The translations under genes and the position numbers were made by a program. From Kappaphycus alvarezii (lineage: Eukaryota > Rhodophyta > Florideophyceae > Gigartinales > Solieriaceae), in contig NADL03000692.1 of the NCBI GenBank assembly GCA_002205965.3, positions 1,054,001 through 1,118,000 on the forward strand: DNA of 64,000 nucleotides. The letters run 5' to 3'. Position 1 is the stretch's first letter. Each line of letters opens with the position of its first letter. Under the pieces are notes generated by a model, which was not told the origin of the DNA, did not search any database, and worked only from the letters and a program-made list of their open reading frames with translations. Of the stretch, positions 49,901-62,929 are shown in pieces.

Positions 49901-52900
49901 GTGAATTGGAGGCTTGAATTATGTTAGTTGTCATATTTTTTGTATTAAATAGTAAAAAAGGGAACTTTCGTAGCCTTTTATGTATTTAATTATGTACATG
50001 TATTAATAAAAGTGTTTGTAGTGTTTGTTAAGCTTTCATTCTTTTCTTCTCAACTTTAAGTTTTCTTTGTTTGAACGGCTTTTATCATGCTACTTCTTTT
50101 CAATATATTATTTTGTATTATCTCTTCTTACTTCGCAGTTTCTGGTACGGTAGCTATATACTAGTTACTGTGTATCGTGATATTGGAGCTATAGAATGGG
50201 TCAAAAGCTGAGATGTAATGGTTTCAACGAGCACCCAGGCTCAATTCGAGAAACCGCTCTCTATATTATTCTGAGAGATTAATGCTACTTTTTTGTCCCG
50301 TTAGCGATAAACTGGCTGCTAATTTTCTGCTTCACTTGTAGCATCGCAACATCTTCACTTAGGCTTCCCGAGTCTTTAAAACGTTTCATTTGATTAATTA
50401 ATTATAAATAAGTGCTGATATTTGGTCCGGTTATATATCAATATTTATATAAATAGGCGAAAATATCAGAATATCAGATTGGATTATAAAGTAGAGCGAA
50501 AATTATTTTTCAAAATGTTATTATTTCATATATGCATTGAAGTCCTAGAAGAATCGTTGGAAACAATTGAGTTTTAGGTGACCATTCATCGACAGTTTAG
50601 AGCTTGTATGAAGTTTACATGAATTGATTATACATGAAAGGAATACTTATATATTATTTGCTTATGCTAACCGCCCTTTACTTAGCCCATATCTCAAAAT
50701 TGCAAAGAAGGTCAATGGCAATCATATGAAACACTATAAAACTTGATTCTAATTTCTATTAAGTCACAGGAAGGGATTCAAAAGGATCAAAGAGCTAGTC
50801 ACTTGCCTTTTCTACTAGCAAAGAATTACTGATATTCTGTGTATATGTAAGATGTTTTAACGTATTGGAGAGATATGAATAATATCCATACTGACCTTAA
50901 TGTTGTGAGAAGTATTGATATTGTACTTTAAATATGATACGAGGAATAAAGCACAGGATGTAAGCTTTCAAGCTCAGATGTCTGTGAAGACCTTACTTTT
51001 CATTAAGGAACAAAGAACTTATGAAAGTGATATATAAAGTGAAACATTTGCGCAGAGCCCTATTTTTCTTACAGTGTGTAATAATTCTTCATCAGCATGG
51101 AGACTAAAAGGTCGGATAAAATAAATTCATTTCGTTTAGGACTTTCTTACCATGTGCTTTGCGGGCCTTGGAACATATTTCACTAAAATTTAACGCAATT
51201 TTTGTCCTGAATCCCAGCTAGAAGACCAGCTCATTTTTAAAAGTAGCTCTGCCATGGGTTGACTTTTATTGGAATAGATGAGGGGCTGGCTAATTAGAGC
51301 CATTACCCTTTCAGTAAACAAAATTATCATACTAACTAGTGAAGCTCTTTCTTTAGGAAACAACCATCTGCTCTTTTTTCCAGCTGCATTCAGTTTGAAA
51401 ATATCGGAGAGCTGCTACATTAGCTTAGGAACGTGAAATAAATCATAATAAATATTTCAATTTTATTTCTGTAATGATACTATAAATTCAGTACGGTTGT
51501 GGGATACATACTTACGATCGCAATAATTTATCCATTTGTGAGTGTATCACAATCAACGTAAATAATACATCTTTCTCAGGAAAAGATTGCAAAAATTCGT
51601 GAAAGGGTAGCCATGATTCCTTCAAAATCGATAGAAAAGTCTGATACTAGGACCTTTCAGAAATATTTGAAATGTTTATACAAATAAATATGTTTGTAGC
51701 AATTATAATGAGTTCTGGTTCGACGTCTCACGGGGGATTTCTGTATTATGCTACGTCAATCAAATGATCCAGTTCCGCAGATGAATATGTGAGTTCAAAT
51801 CATAATTCTGGGGAGGATTTTTCCTTATTCCTCCGGTAGGTATGTGCAAAGATCTATAGTAGTTTTATTTCAGTCCAAAATCTGATAAGAAACAGCCTTA
51901 GTATTTATCTGATGAGTTGATATTAGTTCTTTTCAAGATCATACATCTATTCTATCATTTGAACCAAGTTTCAGTACATCTTGGAAAGCAATCAATCGTT
52001 TGTAAAAACCAAAATAATTCCTCTCCTGGTGAAAAGTCACGAAAAAGAATTTCAATTAAAAAACATTTAAGGATAATTACTGGCCGTTTATCAGAATCCG
52101 TCAAAATTGTACCAATTCTCGAGAAAAACGAGTAAACGTTTTGCATTTGTAGCTTAATCCGGACAAAGTCACACTTGAGACTTTTTAAGCTGACCACTTG
52201 ATCTTTTGTAGTGGGCAGTCTTTAGAGGTATCATTTTATGCCCTTCTCTTTCAAAATCCTAAAAAAGTGATTTGAATGAATAGCTTATTCCCAATCAGAT
52301 GGTGTAATAATATCAGCTATCATTTAAAGCGATGAATTATAGCTAGTAATGCAATCACCCTCTCTAATGATAATCACTAAGCTCTGGATGATTTTCAAGA
52401 CATACTTTACCATTTGACAATAGTTATAATTCCGGTTAGTAAATACCAGTACAAAATGTTTTTGTTCACTATAGGCATATACTGAGTCATCTTACCGAAA
52501 GTATGCTCCAAGTGCCAAGAGAGAGATATGAAAAAATAGTTTATTTTGTTGTAAAACCTTATTCTAGATTAAATCCAATGTGTGACTAAAGTAAATCTGG
52601 TGGTTTATAGGTGGCCATCTAGGCCTAGATCATTTTAGCTTTTCAATAGAACTTTCATTGTTATTTTGAGTGATCTATGCATAATTTGTAGAGTAACAGA
52701 TCCAATTCGAATGTTTCAAGTTCTGTGGATACTTTTTATGAAATCATTTACCGAATTTATCGAAAATAGATGTTTCATCGTCATTTTTTTGCAATTTTAA
52801 ACGATATCGAAATTTTGGGTTCTTTCAAAATGTATTTCAAAAAAATGAAAATCCGAAAATGGAAATCCTGTAAGTCAAGAAGAAAACAATACCAGGCAAT

Positions 52901-55900
52901 TAATGTATTCTTTGAAATTCTGAATCACATTTGGGGCCACAATACACCAAAACATGAGACTAGAACTGCAAACGCTTATTTAATCGTCATTTTGAAAATA
53001 TGATAGATATTTTTAATAAGAATACTTGACCTGCGTCAGAGCACAATCACTACACGGTGTCACTACCCGATGTAAGTTTTGCTAATAATCATCAGCTGCA
53101 ATTGTAACTCAAGCCGTTATTGTGCCACACCCTTACGCTTCTTGCATTTTTCGCTTGAAAGGCTGTTGAGTGGTACATTAACCCCGCATGGTTGGGTGGT
53201 AGACATGAGAATTTTAGTCTGCTACAACTACAGTCGGAACAAGAAAGTAATAAATACCTTACGATTAAAATGATTTCACTGATAGGCTTTCTATGAAAAA
53301 TTTGATTGCGTGATTACAATTGAAACATATCCGAAAGCAGCTGCAACTCACATTGTAGGGTTCTTCGATTCCATTCAAATTATTCTACGTGCTAATGGCA
53401 TTCTTGTCCAGAGAACATGGTTGAGATAGCCGGTATAATTTTACTGAATGACTGAAGTGACTCATCATAAGTACGGTTCGGTGTCTACCGGCTAGCAACA
53501 CATGACCAGAAAGCTTCCAATTAGCTAGTTCCAGCTAAAGTTAGCAGAGAATTAAATATAATTCTATCAACAATAAGATTTCTATCTTTCAGAGGCGTTC
53601 GGAGCTTTATGAAGGTGGTATCGAAAGCAATCATATAACTCAATTAGAAAACAGCTACTCTGTATAAGCGGCTAAAATATTGTGCACCAATATCTGCATC
53701 ATACTTGCCAAAGTCAGAGGTGTTTTAGCATGGATCCTGCGACTTCGTCGGCAATCAAGATGTTTAATACCTGAAGAAAATGTGGTAGATGTAGCAAAAA
53801 AGGGCCGATGCATAGAATCTATCGTTTCTTTTTTTCAGTTTTTGGACTGATCTTTAGGGAAGGATATTTTCGATTAGTGATCTTGACCTCACTGTCCTTG
53901 AACTAGCTATTTAGAGAATTAATTAAATAATAGGATGTCTCAAGTGGAGCGTTGTAAAATGCACAACCACTACAATTATCTGAATTTGAAAGGTTTGTGT
54001 TAGATCTGGTCAGAAAAGTTTAAGTCATTTATTACATCTGCTACCACTTTAGTACTTTAAATTTCACCTTTCAGAAATTTTAGAATATTTAATTGGCGGT
54101 GCGAAACTTTGAAAGATTTATGAAAAACTGTTTCGATTTCTAAGGTTGTTTAGTGCGGACTTGTCTACGAATAATAAAGCTTCATTCTCTCTTTCAGGCT
54201 TCCATAGTTTAAAAGATTCATAGAACGCTCCTTATTCCATAATGAACACAATATCTCAAAAGTTTTGCACATGCAACTAGATATAGCTAAAATATTTTAT
54301 TAGCGTTCCTTTAAAGCATAGCCTTAGTGCTGAGTATATATTATACATGAAAATTTTTAAGTGAAGATCAATTACGTTGATAAAATCTCAAAAATCCTAG
54401 TCCAGACTTCCTCTAATTCAAACAGTATATCGTGAAGAATTTACCAACTATTATTGAGCACTTACATCTTTTACCAACTGAAATTGGAAATTGGCCACTG
54501 CTCTCAGCAATATTTCGTGATTTGTCAAGCTTAGAAAGACGCAGAATCACTGTGAATCGAGTGCCGAGCCAGGACCTATTGAAGTCAGCGCATCGGCAAT
54601 AATTTTTATCGCATACATAGTGGCCGCCCCTGAACCATCAAATGTAACAGTATAAATAATTATCGCAATTTAGTTTGAAATGATAGGCAATAGAAGTTAT
54701 ATTTTAATTTTCAGTTTACCTTTGTATAGCTTTTCTAGATAATGGAGTCTCATATGTGAACAGACTGAGCGAGGGATGCGAGATCTGTAGGGAAATGTAA
54801 TGAAGATTACAATCTACGACGTATAGGATAAGTTTTTTAATCCCCTCCTTTGAGACCACGATAATGCAGTAGATTACACATCTATCTTATTCCGTTAATT
54901 ATATAATTTTTCCATCTAACAAAACACCCTTAAGGGCTGCATAAGATCCGTGTTTGATCATTCAATGCCGTTAAAACATCTCTCGCTGAAATTCAGGAAA
55001 TATTTTTGGGATAATACGATCCTCAAGATGTTGTACGGTTTAATTATATTGTCGAAGAGAACATTTGAAGTTTACACGCCCTTTTGTATATAATGGGGGT
55101 ACAGAAAGTTTCAATTTGCTATTTCAAAACCGCTTTGATCAACCGCTCTAAAGACAAGGGCACAATAAGGGTATTTCCAGTACAAGAGCTTTTCGCACCT
55201 CCACTCCAAATATATCAATCTTTTTTGCTCACGGATACCGCGACCCCGCCCCGCCATGGAGAGGGCAGTTTCTTTCATCGAGCTCAGAAGCTATGGATCT
55301 CTGTCATGCAAGAAATTGAGGGCACGAAAAAGTCGTCACACATAGGCTAAGAAACGTTACTGCCTCAGTTTGGGTCGGTACAGACGACTTCGACGATTAA
55401 ATAGTTGGTTACAAATGAAAGAAGTGGCAATTTGATTGGTAAATGTCCATTATATCCTCAATTGATAAAACATTCGGGGTTATGTCGAGCATTGTGCCGC
55501 CTCTACTCCAATCTAGTTCATCCAGGGAGGGGAAAATTGGAGTTTTTTATTTAGGGATGTTTCGCGTTCTGGGAGGCGACACCGTGACTTTATGAAATAG
55601 GCCGCCACACTACCTTCAAACACAATGGCGATCGCCGATGTAACAATACTTCACAGGACACATGCTGATTTTCAGTAATCAATAGAACAATTTTGGGACT
55701 TAGCAGCCTCCAATAATAAAATTTGGGACACAGTGTGAATGTTGGTGTGTTTTTAATGGCGAAAAAAAAGATACCATTTTTTAGTGGGGACCTCATACTA
55801 ACTCAACCGCGGAAACATTTATAACGAATAAATAGAAGATTTAATTTTAAAATCTCAAATACTACTGCAGTTACTCAGTGTGTGAAGGACCTATATTATT
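46950..55900. other. AT-rich interval, no recognisable gene
   Basis: About 9 kb. Short frames only; the longest, 55084-55350 (88 aa), has no motif I know. No copy of the LTR, tail A, tail B, D block or RLE domain was seen by eye. Confidence 0.55.
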
Positions 55901-55918
55901 CTGATCTTCATATATCTG

Positions 55919-57420
55919 TCACAGAGGGCACTGTGAAATATTATGGGCCGTTTGAACACGGGAAGCACAGCAGTAAATTCTTTTCTTTTCTATGTCCGGT
56001 CCTTTCTCATGCCACTCCTTCTTGATACTCCAATCACCCCTCACATTCCCTCTGAGAGAGGGTAGTACCTTTGGAACCACAAGATTATTCCGTAATGCTG
56101 CCAGTCTCTTCGCCTTCAATTTGACTTCTTCAACACCGAAATAATGCGGACCAGGATAATGCTTGTTTAAAATCTGTGCTTTTCATTTCTTTGTCAAACA
56201 ATTTGGGGCAATAAATTTGTACAGGTCGATAGACCTATAATTTTCGCACAATACAATGTTGCCGTGAAAAAATGGAAAGCCGGACCCACACTGGTAGTAC
56301 ACGCAACATATTGAGCGTGTGTTATAATCCAAGCTGAGGAAAACACGAGGGTGCATCGTTCCATCCAAAACGCTCCTAACTTTCCCCTCCATCTGATCAC
56401 CTCCCTCAACTGACGAAACAGTACTCTGGTAGACTCTATATTGTTGAATAAGAACTGCAAGGTGTTTGTAAACGCCTCGGCGCGTTGGAGTTTAAACGTT
56501 CAGTGCTGTTTCCTGTCTTTTTTGGAAAAGGAGATATTTGTGTGCGGATGACTGTTGATACCATTTTTGTGGCTCCACACACCTGATATGAATTAACAGT
56601 GCTGCATATATGCGATATTCCGCTCCCTAGGAGGTGTTGATGAGATCCTAGAATTACAGATAAAGATAAGCTCAATACAACTCAGAATCATTAAAGAGCC
56701 CTAAATACACTGGCAACGGACCTATATTATTGCTGTCTGTAGTTGACAAACCGAGGCGGTAGGGGCACGTGCAAAGCATTTTCATAAAGTCAAATATCTG
56801 CTGATTTTGCATCTGCGGGGCGTGAGGTGAGATTCTTCCTGACGTGTAGAGGATCCAGGAAAAGCTTTTCCTATTTACTAACCTTCTTTTGTGCTGCATT
56901 TATTGACTACTGGCGGTCCACAAATGCCGTACTCCTCCCAGTAATAGAAGCTGAGAATAAGCTTGCACGCCGCAAGAAATTCTCGAAAAAGTTTCCAAAC
57001 ACGCCTGTCCCGCAAAGTAAACAAGAAACAGAAATATCTGGAGATTTGCGTCGTAGGCCGTTACTTTAAAATAGTCCCTTAAAAATTACTCCTCAACCCT
57101 CCACAATGAGCTGTGCGAGCTGCGAAAGTCTGCTGATCTGTAGAAGATATGTTTTCAGCGATTTTGCGAATAAATATGAAACCCTCATTGCCCTTTTCTG
57201 TAACGAAATTATCGGGGACGTCCACAATGTCGTCATAAAGCACATCATCAGACTTTCGAATCCATCTTCTTTGGGATTGGATGAGTTGAGCAGCCTTAAT
57301 TTGCCGTGATTTCATATCAAACCCATCTAAAATGTGATTCTGCACAGTTTTGCCCTCATTTCGTAGTAGCTGAGGGTAGCCTTTGAAGGCAGCTTTGTCA
57401 ACAGCCGGGAAAAATTACAG
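55919..57420 (-). CDS. Possible multi-exon host gene, unrecognised
   Basis: The minus strand shows a chain of protein-like frames of 65-105 codons. From about 57396 the reading contains F-K-G-Y-P-Q-L-L-R-N-E-G-K, GFDMKSRQIKAAQLIQSQRR and D-I-V-D-V-P-D-N-F-V. Then come 56672-56827 (Q-N-Q-Q-I-F-D-F-M-K-M-L), 56183-56392 (M-H-P-R-V-F-L-S-L-D-Y-N and C-G-S-G-F-P-F-F-H-G) and 55919-56119 (ALRNNLVVPKVLPSLRGNVR). No family is recognised and joints are not established. A decayed gene is equally possible. Confidence 0.35.
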
Positions 57421-57683
57421 ATTTCTCTTAATCTCTCACTGAGCTGAATGATAATAAGATTACAGCGACCTGAGTCTGTAGAAGCCTCTGAACCTGACTA
57501 TTGCCGCTATATGAGAGGCCTGCGCGTATAAAGTATATCTGAATTAGATCAACACTGGCCTTGCAATTTGGTTTGCCGCGTATAGGGGACGACATAACTA
57601 TGTCCACTTTTCAATGCCCTATATTTTACTGTGTTGCCCGAACGAATCCTAGAGATACTTGTTCATGTGTTCGATAAAATTGT

Positions 57684-57935
57684 TCAGCTTTCATCCAACT
57701 TCTCCGGATTGCCATTTGAATCACAAAAATGCCGGAAAATCTTGGTTTTGACATCATATTTGCACTTGGCTGGTGTCTTCTCAATGTTCACTACCTTTTG
57801 GACTCCACAATTGGCTGTGTATGCTCTAATGAGCTGCCAAAATCGCCTCTGGGCTTCAAGGGTAATGCCAATTTCCAGATATTCTAGTATTCGTCTCCTC
57901 TGTTTCCATGTAACATCAAGGACCTGTTTAGCATT
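57684..57935 (-). CDS. Unrecognised exon-like frame
   Basis: KQRRRILEYLEIGITLEAQR and F-W-Q-L-I-R-A-Y-T follow a possible 3' splice site (CTAAACAG). A frame just upstream ends in Q-E-D-G-E before GTAGAGGG, so a ~38-base intron in matching phase is conceivable. It could belong to the gene above or to the J-domain gene. Confidence 0.3.
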   Translation of the reverse strand, partial: NAKQVLDVTWKQRRRILEYLEIGITLEAQRRFWQLIRAYTANCGVQKVVNIEKTPAKCKYDVKTKIFRHFCDSNGNPEKLDES

Positions 57936-58645
57936 CAACCTTGCTTGGGCCCTCTACCTCGCCATCCTCTTGCTCGATCATTTCTGTTCTGATCATCGTA
58001 TTTTTCGTCGTGATAAAATAATACTCGACAAATCCTCCCTTGTTCGCTTGCTATCACCGCCGATGTTAGCACCGTCAGTAGCTGCAGTCAACTCGTCCTC
58101 AGTAATTGACAGATATATGTTTGGGAAGATGTCTGACCCATAATCTGGAACGCCAGTCATGCAGTCCTCCCCACTGTCGTAGTCTTTCTCCTTGACTAAG
58201 TCACTTCCCACTCCTTCCATCCGCCCCATCCCCTCCATCCTTACCCCCTTCAATTCCCGCTGACTGCCTATTCCCAATTCCACCATCAATGTCTGGGGAC
58301 CATCTTTGTTCCATGGTATCGTCATCTACATCCCTCTCCCCACCGCCACCTTCATTTTCTGGGGAGCCCTTACCCTACCTGCCCTCAATTTATAGAGTCC
58401 CTTATTTCCCTGAGACGCTCTCTACCTCCTATAATCATCTTCAATATCCATGGAACTCTTCCTTATCCTCGGTTGGCAGTCACCATTTTCCAGTAATTTG
58501 CCTCGTATCCCCGAAGCGTAACCGTCAGCGTCAATAGATCTATTCGCCTTCCTGGCAGAATCAACATCAATCTCAGACCCTCCCATCTATTTTTCAAAGT
58601 GAGGAGGCCCTCTGACATCCTGGTCAATATCAACACTTCTAGCCC

Positions 58646-59683
58646 CTAAAGTGTCCATTTTGCCACCGTTTTCAGATTCATGTTCCCCCTCCCGCTGATA
58701 TTCTTTATTTCGCACCCTTCAGAACCTGTACTTTCTTTGCCAATCTTCCTTCTATTCATCTTTCCAATGAAATTCACACCTCTAGAAACCCCTGCTCCAA
58801 TAAAATCGACATTAAAATCGCTTCCCACCACTCTTCCCACTATTATTCCCAAAAGCTCGACTTCTGCAGCGTCCTCTTCTGGAAAAATATCTATGACCAC
58901 GTTCCCCAGCCTTTGTCTCTCCCCATCCTTAAAATGTTTCTTCCTCCATACTGTGTCATGGACATCCACTGAAATTCCCTCCCCACTTGTTCTACCTTCC
59001 TCACATTCGCCATCTATACCTATTGAAAAGGCATGCTCACATAAACCGGTCATTTTACTAAACTCGGATGATTTCATCTCCACGTTAACGCCACTATCAC
59101 TTTAAGTTGATTCCTTCAGAACACTGTTTCCTCTCATTTTAACCTGTCGTCTGGTAAGGTAGTCTTCTTCCGACATGTCAATTTCTCCATCCCGCCTTAC
59201 TTCATCTTTTAAATCGGAAAATCTACGACCAAGAACCCACCCGTAACCAGGATGATTGAACTATGTTCGGGAGCGATGGATGAATTTCCAGTCAATTTCG
59301 AACCGTTTGCGTTTTCGCCTATTCTCCTGCTCACATTCAGCGTTAAGTCTTCCAAATTAGGATTTGCGCTGTCATATATCTACCTTTGCGCTCCTTTCTT
59401 CTCCGTTCGTTGTGTCGTTTCCTATTTTTTAATAAATATATCGGCGCACCTGCAGACATGCTGCGATCCCTTCTCTTCACATCCACATTTTCCTGCCTCT
59501 GTACTATCTTTAGGGATATGGTTTCTTGCGTATTCTTCCTCTTGAAAAGGATTTTTCCTTTACTCTTCACCCATTTGTTGTGTACCGTTTCGTGCATCAT
59601 GCTTCCGCTGCCTCAATATATCATCACATCTTCGAATTTCAGCCTCTTCTGCCATTTCTTCTTTTCTCGCTTTTGTCTGCTCT
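58646..59683 (-). CDS. Charged, exon-like frames downstream of the J domain
   Basis: 59683-59210 is one frame of 158 codons, very rich in E, K, R and Q, with three internal stops (TAA, TAG, TAG) and no TGA. 59250-58646 is another frame with GYGWVLGRRFSDLKDEVRRD and a single TAA. The reading is highly charged and acidic towards the end. It could be several exons, a decayed gene, or part of the J-domain protein. No domain recognised. Confidence 0.3.
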
Positions 59684-59736
59684 CTATAAGTTGCTGAGTG
59701 GCCTCCTTTTGACGACTTTAAAGACTCTTACGCTAC
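59684..59736 (-). other. Candidate 53-bp GT-AG intron
   Basis: Minus strand: GAGAT|GTAGCG...CTTATAG|AGAGCAG. Removing it joins two charged segments, L-L-Q-E-K-E-L-E-A-E-R-K-D-E and E-Q-T-K-A-R-K-E-E-M, in phase. No direct evidence of splicing. Confidence 0.4.
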
Positions 59737-59961
59737 ATCTCATCTTTTCTTTCGGCCTCGAGCTCCTTCTCTTGAAGTAAAAACTGTAATAGTTCATGGT
59801 TTTCCGTGGTTACAATGATCGACACAACGCATGACCAATAATGTAAGAATTATTCAGCTTTACTCTCTCATAAAATTCTGTGAAAACATTCACATTATCA
59901 GGTTGCTCCATAGCACGGACAAAATTTTCATCGCTTTCGTGGCCTTCCTTTATCTACTTAC

Positions 59962-60207
59962 CTTGTTCTTGTCTGGGTGATTCACCACCCACAACCTCTT
60001 GTAGCGAGATATGACGCTGCGGAGGGTTAGCTTTTCTTCACTTTTCGCTTGAGCATTCGAAGGATCTACCACGCAAAAGAAGTCAATTACTGGAGAGCCT
60101 GAAATGGTAACCCCGCCACACTTGTCGCGTTGGCGGACTACGAGAGATCCGAAGTGAACAACGCCTGTCCAACAATCTTCGGGAAAGTGAGCATTAGGAT
60201 AAAACAT
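59962..60207 (-). CDS. J-domain (DnaJ-like) exon
   Basis: Minus-strand frame from ATG 60207. Helix II-like ISRYKRLWVVNHPDKNK carries the H-P-D tripeptide that all J domains use to stimulate Hsp70 ATPase. The preceding V-D-P-S-N-A-Q-A-K-S-E-E-K fits helix I and its turn. Just after the last lysine codon is GTAAGT (59961-59956), an ideal 5' splice site, and the unspliced frame stops four codons later. The acceptor is not clear. Long charged sequence downstream would suit a nuclear J protein, but I cannot name the subfamily. Confidence 0.6.
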
Positions 60208-60209
60208 TT

Positions 60210-60985
60210 GTCGATATTACAACAACCAAAGGGATTCCTGGAGGGGCAGGTCTGGTGAGAGACAACGAAGAATTTTTATCGGGCGATAGGTGAATTCTAG
60301 TGTGACGAGGGAGAATCTAGTTTGGCGCTTATTCCAAAAATAAAATATTAATCTTGGAGTTTGTTCCTGACAAATCCTCTAATTTAACCCTAAGGAAGTC
60401 CCACTTATGTTTCATCAGGTACCATGTTTTGGGATTTCTCGGGTGAAAGCCAAACGTTTACAAAAAAACCTTTTGGGTGGCGACATTCCAAATCAAGTAA
60501 ACACAGGTGGCACCAGTTCAAATACTTTTTTATTCCAGTGCGATATAGACGCTCTTGCTTCTGTGCATACCGAAATATTCTTCTCGGTGGCTTAGAAAGT
60601 ATTACTTAAAGGTTTTATGGTAGCCTGCGATACTTTTAATCAGCCCGATAGCTACACATTATTGTTACAGTAAAACATGGTAGCGATAGAAGGAATCTGA
60701 TGAATTTTATTGACGTGGTTCTGTCATGCTTTGTCCAAAATATATTTGCATGCGCATTTTTGTAGGCTAACATATTCTATGTCCCGTCCATATATCAGAA
60801 AAGAACACTACCAAAAGGAAGTTGCAGGGGTCCTGTTGTTACGTCTCCATATGAAAAAAGTCAGTTCTAATTGAGTCACCATATGTAAATAAGTAGAATT
60901 GAAACTGTTGCATTATATTTTTATATTATATTATTATACAGCTGTGTACCCGTTGCTTTGTGAAATTCGGGCTTTTACATAAAAT
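60210..60985. other. No gene seen
   Basis: Short frames only. It separates the J-domain frame from element debris. Confidence 0.5.
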
Positions 60986-60989
60986 ATTG

Positions 60990-61063
60990 AAGTTTTCTAG
61001 ACAAGCGCAAATCGACTCAAAAAGGTTTACAAACACAGTACTTGAAGGAGAACTACTATATTT
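60990..61063 (-). repeat. Tail-A remnant, diverged
   Basis: Minus strand reads CCTTTTTGAGTCGATTTGCG and GTCTAGAAAACTTC, matching the middle of tail A. The terminal GGATATATCTTCC part is missing. Confidence 0.55.
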
Positions 61064-61228
61064 AAAAGCCCCCATAATTCTAGTCCTGTGTTTTTGGAAA
61101 ATCAGTTCTTTCTGTAGGAGAGTGTACCGCTCCACGATCACTTATTCTTTTCATCCCTAACCTCTGATTTTTCAAAACAACTCTTCCCATTTATTTTCTT
61201 TTCATAAAAAAAGTACTTAAATAACTTT

Positions 61229-62524
61229 CCCCGCACGAATAAAATTTTCACTGTACAATTCAATTTTCTATTTCATCTATGAGGATTGTGGTCATCTTTT
61301 TTCAAAAAAAAACATTTCCACTCGTGGTACGCTTCGTCTTCCAAGTATAGTTCCGATATTTCACCAACCAGATTTCTTATTTTGCCCTGATTGTGTGAAA
61401 AATCAAATCTGCGTAATTGCTTCGCAATTTATTTCAGCCAGGGCTGTGAAAATTTTCGAGGACATCGCCTTATTTGAAGTTCGACCTTAACGTTATTAAA
61501 TCAAAACACCTGCCGTGAACCAACCCATTGGCTCATTCCACTAGTGCCAACATGAGCAACCTGCGCCCGTCCCTCACCATCTAAAAATCATCCAGAGCCC
61601 GTCGTACCCTAACTTCCCTTGCCTTCATGGCTATTAGACCAGCTGACTGCATTTTTTATAAAATAGGAGAATGGACCGGCAACACGCTCCGAAGTGGGTG
61701 CCGTCACTGCATGGAGGAGGCAGAGTAGGGCGTAGAGGAAGAGGAGACAATGGATGAATTACAAGAGGAGGAGGTTGAGACAGATATGGATTGATTGGAA
61801 GGTGAACAAGTCTAGATGGATCTCTGGGAGTCACTGGTTTAAAACGATAGGGAAGCTGCTATGAAAAATGGAGGACGAAGTGAGGGAGTAATCTTCATTT
61901 CTGACTCCCCTCATGGGAATGAGGTGGAGGCTAAATGTCGTGAGGAGTTAGTGGAGTGTCCAAATATTTCCGACAAGGCTGTCTATTATTCTGGGCCGTT
62001 CGAAGTAAAACTGAGGGGACAGAATTGGGGCTACGGATATGTTGGAGGAATCTATTAGCTCTGATCTCGAGGACTGAGATTTTAAGGTACAAATATGGAT
62101 ATTTATTTTCATAGTATCCGTTGTTAGTCTTTGTCATTCAACGAATATATTTAGTGCTCATTGCGTTACTTAATATGCTTGTTTGCGACTTTAGGGTTAG
62201 CCAAAAAGTCTATATAAGCTGAGAGACAGCTTCCTCTTGTGGAGGACAAGCAAGTTGGAAGGAAACTTCAAAGACACGCCCATGTTGTCTAAAAGTTGAA
62301 AGTCAACTTATGGTATGAGAAAAATTTATTCAACGCTAGCTCCTGAACATAGATGGTAGACCGTGCCACTTCTACACTGCCTTGTAGGCTCTCGGTCTCC
62401 ATATATTTTCTATCCCTTCTTGTCCCTACAACCATACTTCTGTAGCACTTTTGTGGCTTACATCGCCTCCGTCTGGGTGAAACTAGAGCTGAGAATATCA
62501 TACTCCACATATCTATTCCTATCG
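61229..62524 (+). repeat. LTR of the Ty3-like family (L5)
   Basis: The right end CTATTCCTATCG (CA mutated to CG) is at 62524. The TATA box is at 62211-62218 and the hairpin relative at about 62292. CCCCG at 61229-61233 and at 62525-62529 may be a TSD, but the left LTR end TG is not visible. A fragment resembling the same LTR core (ACTATGGTAGCACATTTG) recurs at 62568. Confidence 0.6.
61551..62080 (+). pseudogene. LTR-encoded acidic protein, broken copy
   Basis: ATG at 61551 with M-S-N-L-R-P-S, identical to the first residues of the intact ORF at 9246, then a TAA. The next segments read R-R-T-L-T-S-L-A-F-M and M-D-R-Q-H-A-P-K-W-V. The 61861-62058 frame has V-I-F-I-S-D-S-P-H-G. The C-terminus D-M-L-E-E-S-I-S-S-D-L-E-D is at 62039-62077. 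The shared start supports ATG 9246 as the true start in the intact copy. Confidence 0.65.
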
Positions 62525-62929
62525 CCCCGCTTTCCCACGTTCTTACCCTCCTATTCGTGTTCCCGAAATTATACTATGGTAGCACATTTGCCCTTGCAAA
62601 AAATCTGTTTGTACATAATGGGAGCTGTAAATCTAGTCCTCGACGATATAAACGTAGCAATTTTCTTTAATAATCTACGTTCTGTTAATAAAGAATGCAA
62701 TCATACTAATTCATACCCAGAACATGGTCAAAAGGGTAATTATACCCTTATAACCTCTATTTTCTCCGTAATCACTTGATACCGAACACCTGCTTCACCT
62801 TTCTCTCTCCAAACAGGGCTCGCGGGCTGATCCTACTGTCCTCAAGTCCATGGAATAAAACGTTGCACTCCTCTGTGTCTCCGGAAATTTCACAATTTTA
62901 CTAAAAAACTCCAATATCAGCGCCCTTGT

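Noticed and set aside
57631..58143. 170-aa plus-strand ORF
   Set aside because: The opposite strand has more protein-like, charged frames, and the plus frame shows hydrophobic runs typical of antisense reading.
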